From: Oxytricha trifallax
Taxonomy: Eukaryota > Ciliophora > Spirotrichea > Sporadotrichida > Oxytrichidae
Reading direction: 5' to 3'
Length of the DNA stretch: 64,000 nt
Assembly (NCBI GenBank): GCA_000711775.1
Contig: ARYC01000435.1
Span: 87,525-151,524 of the forward strand
Shown: in pieces, positions 40,229 through 49,819 of the stretch
Numbering within the stretch: position 1 is the stretch's first letter
How the letters are laid out: each line of letters opens with the position of its first letter
Made by a program: the position numbers and the translations under genes
The notes under the pieces: model-generated
The model's input: only the letters and a program-made list of their open reading frames with translations
The model's database searches: none
What the model was told of the DNA's origin: nothing

Positions 40229-40645
40229 TTGTAGGAATACATTTGATTTGGGAAAATAAATAATAAATAAAATTTTAATAAAATAAATTCGTGTCAGTTA
40301 ACTTTCTGAAAACCTAGACAATATGGTACTTGTTCGATAGAAAATTAAAAATCAGCTGGACTTTACTATTGGCGGTATCCCTCTATCTCATTCCTGAAGC
40401 GAGATAACTCGACTTTAATTAGACCATAAAAATCAACTAAACAAATTACCCAAAATTAAAATTGATTTATCTCGCTTCAGGAATGCGATAGAGGGATACC
40501 GCCAATAGTAAAGTTCAGCTGATTTTTAATTCTCTATCGAACAAGTACCATATTTTAAGGGTTTCGAGAAAGTTAACTGCCACGAATTTGATGATTTAAT
40601 TTATTAATTATAATTATTTTTCCCAAATCAATTATATTCCTACAA
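40229..40645. mobile_element. Foldback element copy 2 (417 bp), nearly perfect palindrome
   Basis: Best-preserved copy of the family. It begins TTGTAGGAATACATTTGATT and ends with its near-complement, flanked by TA (40227-40228 and 40646-40647). Arms of about 190 bp pair closely, e.g. CAGCTGGACTTTACTATTGG on the left with its complement near 40500 on the right, and TATCCCTCTATC with GATAGAGGGATA. A short unpaired centre lies near 40430. It is a hairpin-forming, non-autonomous element. No reading frame. The TA flanks suggest Tc1/mariner-type insertion. Confidence 0.92.
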
Positions 40646-41771
40646 TATTAATTTTATAAATCAAAGCTATTTAAACGGTTAAATTTATTCAAGATACAAT
40701 TCTTTTATTTTAATTATATTCTATACTAATATTATAAGGCAACATAAAAACGATTTACTATAAGATATTTTAATTATTTTAATATAGAGAGTAGATTCTA
40801 GTACTTAGAGCAATAGTTTTGTACTTTTTTTAATTTTCTCTTTAATTGTTTAAATTTATGATCAAATTGTCAAAAAATTGAAAAAATGTAAAATATAACT
40901 TCTAAAATATCTGTAATTTCTTATTTTTTATTTTATTCTCAATTTAATAATTCTTATTCATTTTTAATTATATCTTAAAAATTTATACTGTTTAAAATCC
41001 TTGATAAAATATGATTGAAAATAAAATTATCCAAAATAATTAAATATTAAGTCATATTCATAATCCTAGAAAAATATATTTTTGAAAGCATATTAAAATA
41101 AAGTGAATCCTAAATTTATTAAAAATTTATTAATGGTTCAATTCAATTTCTTAAAAAATCTATATGTAGTTTTTAGTTTTAAATCAATTACAGTCAATTT
41201 CTAGTATCTTAAATCTATTTTTATATCAGCAATACTAAAATAAAAAATAACTAGATATGTGATTAGAATTAGATAAACAATAATTAAAGTCCGATTGACA
41301 TCTATTATGTGTATTTAACTTATTAATAATTATAAATTTAGCATTAAATTTGTTTTTCATAAAGAAATTCAAATTTATAGTTATTTATAAACTTTTTACT
41401 TAAATTATAAATAGAATTATATCAAGGAGTATTAAGTGAATTATATTCTACATCATCTATCGATAAAATTAACATATTTGTACTTAAATATATGTTAAAA
41501 AAATATGAGATATTTTTTATATTGATAAAATAGATATTTTCATAAATATTGTTCATTATTAAGCTTTGTTCTTAATCAAAGGGTGTTAAGGTGATTAAAT
41601 TTCTATGTGTAAATAAAGTTTTAGATAGAATTCTTAGTATACTATGAGTAAAGTATAATGAATGAGAAATAAATGTATTTTTTAAGAAATAAAAGTATAA
41701 CAAAAAATTATAGCAAAAATACTAGAATATATTTATTTTTGAGGTGGGAATCAATATAAGATTTTCAGCCC
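40646..41771. other. AT-rich region without recognised gene
   Basis: About 1.1 kb downstream of split gene A, dominated by A/T tracts. No feature supported. Confidence 0.45.
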
Positions 41772-44700
41772 TCAGATTTTAATTTTGACATCCTCTTCGG
41801 TTGATTCACCGTGTAGCTTTGCAAAGAAAAAATGTATAAAAATAATATTTAAATTGAAAATTAATTTCCTAGCATTTAATTAAAATTACGAAAAAATACA
41901 ATTAATTATATAGCTTAAGAATAAAGATTTATTATATATAACCCATCTAAAAGAAATCTAGTCCTTTGAGATAGTCTTCTTTTTACGAGGACATAGTTTT
42001 ATTGCTTATAAGTGAATCCTCTTTATAATTATGGAGGAAATGGTTCATTAATATTTTGAAGGCGTCCCAATTGTTTAGAAAATGAAGTTTGCTCAATGTA
42101 AACTAGTATAAGCTTAGATTTATATTATCTGCTAGCTTTTGCATGAACTATTGCTTTATAAGAAATTCTATTAAATTTAATAGAACAAGTCATAATTTCA
42201 GATTTTTAGCTTTTTGCAATAATCATTCGTGAAGATTTTCTTCACTTTTTTAGGGTAGAACATTGAGCCTAAGAAGAATTTTAATTCTTATTGCAAATTA
42301 TAGATCTTCGAAATAGAGTACTATAAGATTTTTTTAGTTTTTATATTTATGAGAAAATCATGTCATATCTCTAATTTAAGATTTAATTTTATAAAGTACT
42401 ATTCACATTAAGGTGATTCATTTATTATTTAATCAGTTAAGGGTTGTAGTGCTACTAAATAATAAGTAGGCTCTCTGTACCTCTGCATTCTTAAATATTG
42501 ACTCATAGATTAGAATTATTTGAGGTAGACCTTTCTTATTTCACGTATAATTGTTTTGAAAAGAACGTCGCTGCGGTCTGTGATTTTATAAGCCAGATCC
42601 TTTCTCAAGCCTTTGAATTTTATCAATATATAAATATTTTATTAATAAATTTGAATATTTAATAATTTAAAAATATTTTTAAAATTTTCCACTGTGATCC
42701 ATAACAGCATCCTTGTACTTCTCAGAGATGTGCATATTAATATATTAAAAAGAGGTGAAATATATTATTGTAAAATAACATTTAAAATTGGGAAATTATT
42801 TTTAATTATATTATTATTTTATTAAATTATTGGCAGTTAAGTTGGTTAGCTTAAACAATCTTGGGCTCATTTTATATAGAACTCAAAATTTGCTGGACTT
42901 TAATATTGGCGATTATATTTTATCTCAACCATGGAACGAGTTTATTCGACTTTAATTAAACACCTATAGATTCTATAAATTATACCGTCTCATTAAAGTC
43001 GAGTAAACTCGTTCAAGTATTGAGATAAAATAGTATCGCCAATATTAAAGTCCAGCAAATTTTGAGTTCTTTATAAAATAAGCCCAAGATTCAAAACCCC
43101 AAAACCCTTTCATTAGTTTGATTGAGTTTTTTATTGATAAAATTAGACTATTAGATGCATACTTTATTAGGGTTTTAATAGGCTTTATGTAGGGGCTTAA
43201 TGTTTAAATGTATTGAATATTTGTGTGTATAATAGGTTTTTTATTTTTACTTTTCACTCAAACAATACTTTTGCATCATGAGGCAACTTTCTAAATTTTA
43301 TTTCTCCTATCCAGTTTACAATTTAGTCAATTGTATACTCCGCTCTATGGTTTGGCTTAATGATTATCTACTCAACCATATCTTCATTTTACCTTTTATA
43401 TAATTCTAGTCTAGATATTGCTGTATTCTCTGCTTTGAATCTTTCACTCTCTTATAACTATAGTAATCATTTCCTTGCATATCGCATTCAGCAATAATTG
43501 CTGCTAGAGCCCATACATCCCACTTAATATCACCATCTCTTCAGTCCTCCCTTTCTGGAAAGTATCCAGGAGTACCATAAACATTACCAAATCCTGAAGC
43601 TTCAACTCTTTATGATCTTTTAAAATCAATTATTACTAAATTGAGAGGTGAAAAGTCAAGCATAATATTCTCTGGCTTCAAGTCTCTATGGACATACCTT
43701 AAAGTGTGCAGCTCTTCAATGCCTTTGCAAACATTTGTAAGAATAAGGGGTAGCTACTTTGGAATCCTTTAATCTTAAATGTAGTCTCTTAAAGTCATTT
43801 AATATAGAGGGAGACGAAAAGCAACATGATCTTGAGCAATGAGAATTGCATCGAGCTTAATTATAAATCAGCACTGTCTATCCCTTGCTTTAGTAAGAGA
43901 GCTTAGTACTCATTGACAAATTCCATTTGATACTTGTCATCTCATTTAAAGTAGTTGAATGGATAAATCATGTATGCAAACTGCTGATCAGTTATGACCT
44001 TTTTCTCAAACTTGCCCTCAAGTATAAGATAACTTTTCTTACATTCTTTAAGATCAATTACATTTAAAATTGGAAGCTTTAGTGCTTGAATCTTCAAAGT
44101 GATTTTCACTATCTCAGAAGCTGGAAGGTTTCTCACTGCTTTAATAAACTTATTTTCTTTCTTAACTCTTTGTTCCAAGGTTTCTAAAGAGTCTCTTTGC
44201 TTTCTTTTTTTGAAGGAAGACCTCACCAGTCTCAGGATCAATGACTTCAAATTTCTTGCCATGATGGTTTTATAGGTGAACTTTTAGATCCCTTGAATGA
44301 TTATATTGCTTATTGCAATAAGGGCAAAAATATTTTTCATCTATCTTATCATACTTAAGATAGAGTTTCGGCTTGTTAGAATGCAACTCTAAGATATGAC
44401 GCTTAAGAGCAGATTTATAAGTGAAGCTCTTCTCACACTCTTCACATAAATGTAATGCTTTAATTTCTTTTTTCTCTTCCTCCTCTTCAACCATTTATAT
44501 TGGAACTTCCCATTGAATTCTAAGCTCTGCATTTCTATTTAACAACTGAATTGTTATTCAAAGTCTGAGACCTAAGGTTAGAGAATTTCAGGTTCATATT
44601 AGGGAGAGGCATCACAAGTCTCAATTTTCTTTTAATTCAATGCCGCTTTTCTAAGTAAAGTTTCCACTCATTTTATAAGTACTATTAATAATTATATAAG

Positions 44701-47700
44701 CAGTTTAAATTCTACATTTATACACAAGTAAGAGCATATCCTCAAAGATTTAGAGAGGTTTAATGGAAACAGAGTGCGAGACATTAGTTTTATATTTCCA
44801 AAATTTTAAGATAATTTATTTACTATTCCATCCATTTTATACATTAAAATGCACCTAAATTTGTTTTGTGAAGTTAGGTGGTGCTCCTAAATCTGTTCTT
44901 GTAAATTTAGGAGGGGAGGTTTAAAATTTAATTTTTTTAATGCACCACCTAATACGCTTTTGAACTTTAATTAAACCTCCTAATTAAGTTTTTAATAAAT
45001 TAGGAGCACTAGATAATTAAATTAATTATTATTAGGAGCAATTTAATGGAGAAAGTTTGATAAAAATGGAAATCAAACTCTGAAACTTGGAGAAAGTTCT
45101 TCCATCTTTATCTATTTATCTGATTCAGGTTGACCTCCAAGTGGATCTTTCTATTTAGTAGTAAAATTATAGTAAGTTCAGAATGGATACCATTTATAGA
45201 AACTTGAATCAAGATGGAATCTATGAATAATGCAATTAAGAGAATTTAATCTCAAGATTTAATAGGAAAATTCAGAAGTAAAGAAGATCTTTACAGATGC
45301 TTGGTATAACAAGGTAAGTTTTACTTATAACTAAATTATTAACTTTAGTTGGATTGTTCTTGCTAACACAGGAGGGAACAAAAATATAATTCTTAAAAGC
45401 ATTGCTAAGTGAAGAGAAAAAAGCTTTTAAGTCTAATGAAATCAGAATGATCGAGATATCTAACTACCCTGAAATTTTAGTAACAAACCTCTATGATGAT
45501 GCTATGAGTAATCCAGATGTTGCTCTCTACCTATCATCAAAATTGCAACTCTCTATTAAGTTGCCAGAGAGGAACTTCTCCTTTGGATTCTTGGAACTTT
45601 GAAACCTGAGTACTTAAATGAAGTTATATAAGAAGCTCACAAGAAACGCTACAGCATCTCTCCTGAAGTAAAAGAGAAGCAAGGAATCAAAATCAGCGAC
45701 ACTTGGCTCTAGGAATTGCAGAAGCATCCATTCATCTCAAGTAAGGTTAGACTTCTTACTTTATAGAAAAACCTGGCACTGCTATTTACTTGATGAAAGA
45801 GCGCAGCATATTAAACAGAGAGAGAAAGTCTCAAGTAAAGCATGAATTGAGTAAGAGACTCTTCAAAGATTTCTAAAAGCCAGACGAGATGAACTTAGAT
45901 GCAGGGGCTGGCACTAAGAGAAGAAACATGGGCCCAAGCAAGCCTTAAGAAATAAAAGAAAGAGAAGCCAAATCCCTTTACGGGCAAATTTAATATGTGA
46001 ACTTATTCATTCGCTTAAATCTAAAACTTATTTATAAACACAAAATCTCCCTTCTCTTGCACATACTTTAGCTTTATCATCGCTGACTCTCTTAGCAGCA
46101 CTCTTAATAAAATCGACTGTATCTATCTTCAAGTCGTGCATCAAGTGATAGAGCAGCATTTTCTTATAATGACCTTTCATTATTCCCCAATATAATTCAA
46201 TTCCATTGAACTAAGGGCTGTAAGGAACATTAATTACAGGTGTTATATTTAGCCTTTCATATTCTTTCCTTAAGTCTTTAGTTTTATGAACAGACAAGTT
46301 ATCAACGAATAAAATAATTTCCCAGTCCGCGTACTTATCTCTAAGCTATTGTAGGAACTTAATGTATTATTCGGTCTTTATTGAGCGAGGATGGATAACA
46401 TAAGTCTCGAGGCCATTATCTTCGCTTATTCCACCAAGTATTGCATGAGTTTAAACCTTAACCTTTTAATCATATACTTCAATGTTGCTGTACCTCTTAT
46501 ACCAAGACCTTGATATGAAGGTATTAAAAATGAATACTGCCTCATCAGCGTGTATGAACTTTATATTATGCTCTTAAGACCTCTACATTTAATCAAATAT
46601 ATAATTTAAATTATCCTTATATAATGGAACATTAAAGTCAATCACTCTCTTAATGCGATTGACTGTCTTGTAAGATATTCCGTTCTTTATGTTAGCTATC
46701 GATTAAGCAGAGATGTGAAGCTCAGGAAATTGGCGATAAAACATCACAGCTCTCTAGGCCAGAGAGAAGGGAGCCCAGTATTTAAGAGTCTTATCATTAA
46801 TGAGATAATCAATATGATGCTGCTAAAACTTTAATGGTCTCTTAGGCTTAGAATTAAGATGCTATCTCTTTAAATTAAATGCTAATAGACAGTGAGACTT
46901 CACAGTTGCTGGAGATTTATGGAGTAGCCTTGCTACAGACGTATAGTTTAGAACAGGTTTGAGTTATTCACAATATTCATCAAATCCATATCGCAACTTA
47001 AACAATTAATCCATATACTCAGTGTCATAAACTGAACCCAAACCTCGCATATACTCACTTTAATTACTATAATTTAAACATTAAACCCCTACATAAGCCC
47101 TATTAAAACCCTAATAAACTATGCACTAATAGTCTACTTTTATCAATCAAAAACTCAATCAAACTACTGAAAGGGTTTTGGGGTTTTGATTGTTTAAGCT
47201 AGCCAACTTAACTGCCAATAATTTAATAAAATAATAATATATTTAATATAATTTCCCAATTTTGAATGTATTTCTACAATATTATCAACGAATATTTTGA
47301 AAGATGAATATTATTTATTCTCAAAAGATTTTACCTTATAATCATAATTATTTTAAAGAATAATCTGATAAAAAAATTATTAAAAGTGTGCTTGACTATG
47401 TTTTGGATTCCCAGCTTCTCAATTTATTCTTAAAGGCGCTTCTTAGTTACTTTTGGACGGATAATTTTCCTTTTTTTTGAACTTTTATCTTAAGCCTTAC
47501 TCCGAATTTTGGCTTCCATATTTGATTGAATTTCATCTCTCTATTAAATAAGAGAGTTCTTGATCGAATCCTCAACATTATTGTATTAAGACTAACAAAT
47601 TATAGAATTTTTAATATGTTATTTAGAGATTAATCTATGTGTTAATGTTGAGGAATGTTTTTAATTTGAAATTAGAATTAATATGAGAATAGTGGATTCT

Positions 47701-48439
47701 AACTCAGAAATGGTGTCAGAGTTAATATTATCAATAGTAGTCTCATTCTTTGAAATTATCATGTTAAATTCAAATTTCATTTCGGCAGCTTCAAAATTTA
47801 TTGGGGGACATTGAAATTTGTTAATAATTTTTATTACTCAGTTTAATTCAATAGAAAATTCTATTTCTAAGAAGGATTAACATTAATCTAAACCCTCCCA
47901 AATTTTACATGGCGCTTAGCGAACGTTTTAAGTCTTGGCAATCGTCAAAGAATATATTATTATTTGTTTATTATGAGATGATTAGATTTAAAGGCGTTGT
48001 ATTATCAAATGAAATTACGATTTTTTAATATATAATAGTAATACTATTATTATATAAAACTATAAGAGCAATACTTTTAATTTTTTATTGATTTTGAGTA
48101 GTATTATTATATATTACATCTGAAAAGACGTCTACAGCCGCCTTTTATTTAAAATCTTAATAAATTAAAAAATATATCAGCATTACTTTAAAAATTTACT
48201 GTATATTTATATATGGTTGCCTGGGAGTTTTAAAGATTGAATATCGACATAGAATTTTCAAAGTCGATACTTCTCTTGCTGTGCACTGGTGAGAAGCTTT
48301 CAGACTAGCTGTCGTCAAATTTTCCATAAGACAGTTTCAGAAAGCCGTCGACTTCGAAGTCTAGTTCGCGGGGAAAAACCTAGCGAGAATTCGGTGAGAG
48401 AGTCATTTCACAGTTGTGAAGGGTCTGATTTTCAAACAT
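41772..48439 (-). CDS. Split gene A: unknown protein, MDSs spread around a nested transposon
   Basis: Coding-like islands on the minus strand, each with TAA/TAG as Gln and higher GC than its surroundings. 48439-48250 opens MFENQTLHNCEMTLSPNS. Others lie near 48150-48115, 47960-47880 (FDDCQDLKRSLSAM), 47815-47690, 47590-47395 (KRKIIRPKVTKKRLQEQIEK), 42612-42440 (RSDVLFKTIIREIRKVYLK), 42330-42195 (FFLGSMFYPKKVKKIF) and 42170-41945. The last, 41830-41772, reads AKLHGESTEEDVKI and ends in TGA. A 4.5 kb foldback-plus-TBE1 block separates the fifth and sixth islands. Three islands match gene B in sequence and order, which argues against chance frames. Product mostly charged, no membrane segment or known motif. 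It could be a real macronuclear gene, a germline-limited gene or a decayed paralogue. Exact MDS ends are unresolved. Confidence 0.6.
43254..44494 (-). pseudogene. TBE1 C2H2 zinc-finger kinase, with disruptions
   Basis: Corresponds to the TBE1 57-kDa-type protein. N-terminal acidic stretch, then two C2H2 fingers: CEECEKSFTYKSALKRHILE (about 44450) and CPYCNKQYNHSRDLKVH (about 44310). A kinase-like domain follows with HRDLKPENIMLDFSPL (about 43695), GTPGYFPERED (about 43575) and WDVWALAAIIAE (about 43520). It ends KLPHDAKVLFE before TGA at 43254-43256. Lesions: a frame change near 44210 (GEVFLQKKK to KKRKQRDSLE) and an in-frame TGA near 43942 where the third TBE copy has a sense codon. The frame may extend upstream to about 44655 with a further shift. 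Probably non-functional in this copy. Confidence 0.85.
44660..45213. promoter_or_regulatory. TBE1 internal spacer between divergent genes
   Basis: Lies between the divergently transcribed kinase and 22-kDa-type genes, so it should hold both promoters. At 44850-45010 blocks built on TTAGGAGG/CCTCCTAA and TTAGGTGGTGCTCCTAA with CACCACCTAA alternate in both orientations, giving several possible hairpins. Function unknown; promoter or transposase binding are guesses. Confidence 0.4.
45214..46000 (+). CDS. TBE1 22-kDa-type protein
   Basis: ATG at 45214 gives MESMNNAIKRIQSQDLIGKF, then FRSKEDLYRCL. After an interruption (about 45315-45372) the frame resumes as QFLKALLSEEKKAF, then SNYPEILVTNLYDDAMSNP, and ends KPNPFTGKFNM before TGA at 45998. 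The second TBE encodes a homologue (MESVNTAMKKVQAQ, YPEISVTNLYEDAMK) with its interruption at the same place, suggesting a shared intron. Small frame changes (about 45595 and 45955) suggest partial decay. No known domain; basic and helical. It converges on the transposase with only 6 bp between stops. The role of this TBE protein is not known to me. Confidence 0.8.
46007..47050 (-). CDS. TBE1 transposase, DD34E (IS630/Tc1/mariner superfamily)
   Basis: Reading MRGLGSVYDTEYMDQLFKLR from 47050 to TGA at 46007-46009, about 347 codons, as expected for the 42-kDa TBE transposase. Catalytic residues are present: FIHADEAVFIFNT (about 46545), FVDNLSVH (about 46300) and FNGIELYWG (about 46200), with 34 residues between the second Asp and the Glu. 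An N-terminal helix-turn-helix part includes YTSVARLLHKSPATVK. It ends with REGRFCVYKQVLDLSE. Gln is often coded by TAA/TAG. I found no TGA break in my reading, so this copy may be intact, unlike its neighbour kinase. Convergent with the 22-kDa-type gene. Confidence 0.92.
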
Positions 48440-49819
48440 GCTGTAAGATTTACTATTTTAATATATATTTCTAATCTTTTGTTTTTTTAATATTAAATAA
48501 AAGTGAAATTGACAAAAATCTTTTGTCAATTAATAAAAAATAAAATTTTAACATGCTATTTATAATTATTGGTTGAGGTGAAAAGTTTTGAATTAATCTA
48601 CGAATTGAATAATAATTATAAAACATTTTAAATACACAAACTTAAAATTTATTTTTATTTTAGCTACTTTGAAAGCTTCCTATAGATTAACTAATTCTAA
48701 AACCTTAATTATCACAATATATATTTTTAAGATTTATTAATAAATATTAAAAATATTTATTGCATTTCTAATTTTTTTATTTAAATAGAAAATCAAATTA
48801 CCTTCCAATTATCAATTTTATGATTATAGATTCTTTTTTTATTTATTTAAAATTTCAATTATTATTTATTTCATTTTTACTAAATATGCTCTATGATTAT
48901 ATAAGGATATCAAAAAGATAATAAACCACTTTTCATTCACTTTTATCATTTATTTCGATCGCACATTGTGAATCCTCGTTAAAAAAATATATAAAAATAT
49001 TAAATTTATTTGATATTTAAAATATATATATAAATATTAAGATTAAAAAAAATAAATTTTCATTTTATAAATATATAACAAAGAAGTGAAAATATGATAA
49101 ATATTAAAATATAAATGTATTTGGGGTGAATTATAAATTATATACAATATAATAATAATTTATTTTTATAGAAATTTTGATACCAATCACTTGAAAAAGA
49201 AATTTTTAGAAAATATAAATTAAGCCACTATTATTTTCTATTTATTTTCTCATGATTTAAGTACAACTATTATAAAATAAAGAAAATTATAATAAATATT
49301 AAAAAATAAGTATAATAAAATTATTATTTTCAGTTGATTTAATTTTAATGATAATTTTAAATAAAACTTTATTTAAATGTACCAAATATATTTCTGAATC
49401 TGCAATATTGTTTATTTATGAAAATATTTTATATTTATTTACAGTGAATCACTCATAGAATTTAATGTAGTGAATAGGAATTAAGTTTTATTGCTAATAC
49501 TGTCTATGTGTAAATATTTTAAATATAAGTGAGTAACTGTAATCACTTAAATGAACCGAGAGTTTAAATAAGAATTTTACAAAATTCCGAAATTTTTGAA
49601 ATATATTAAATTATTTGGTAAGTAAATTACTAAAATATTAATTAAATTAAAATTGAGTGGGGAATTTTTACAGATTCTAGTTAATCTATATAAAAAAATT
49701 AATAATTTTTTAATTTATTTTATAAAACTATGAATATCGTTGCTTCTCACAAAAATAACTCAATAGTTGTTACTGATCATTATTATTTACAATCTTGTAG
49801 CTTAGTTTAAATTATTTAC
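48440..49819. other. AT-rich spacer between split genes A and B
   Basis: About 1.4 kb made of A/T tracts. It holds the 5' flank of gene A and the 3' flank of gene B. No recognised element or coding island. Confidence 0.5.

Larger units (their letters stand above)
43092..47188. mobile_element. TBE1: TBE1-type Telomere-Bearing Element, complete (4,097 bp)
   Basis: Both ends begin CAAAACCCCAAAACCC, a telomere-like repeat, and continue as inverted repeats for about 115 bp (43092-43207 with 47073-47188, a few mismatches). The 3 bp target duplication ATT (43089-43091 and 47189-47191) fits the ANT target known for TBE1, and the length matches the published 4.1 kb. Gene order: zinc-finger kinase (-), 22-kDa-type protein (+), DD34E transposase (-). 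It is inserted in a foldback element that is itself inside split gene A. In Oxytricha, TBEs are removed from the developing macronucleus and their transposases are needed for genome rearrangement. Confidence 0.95.
42768..47279. mobile_element. Foldback element copy 3 (412 bp) split by a TBE1 insertion
   Basis: Left part 42768-43091 and right part 47192-47279 together make 412 bp once the TBE and one ATT copy are removed, matching copies 1 and 2 (415 and 417 bp). Flanking TA at 42766-42767 and 47280-47281. Arms pair around a centre near 42965; the left arm has GCTGGACTTTAATATTGGCG, as in the other copies. The right arm is broken at AAGCCCAAGATT|ATTGTTTAAGC, where the intact left arm shows what the uninterrupted sequence was. 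It lies inside split gene A and so is part of a large IES. Confidence 0.88.

Noticed and set aside
48270..48450. Plus-strand frame GEKLSDQLSSNFPQDS as an MDS
   Set aside because: The minus-strand reading (MFENQTLHNCEMTLSPNS) is longer, starts with ATG and agrees with the strand of neighbouring islands of gene A.
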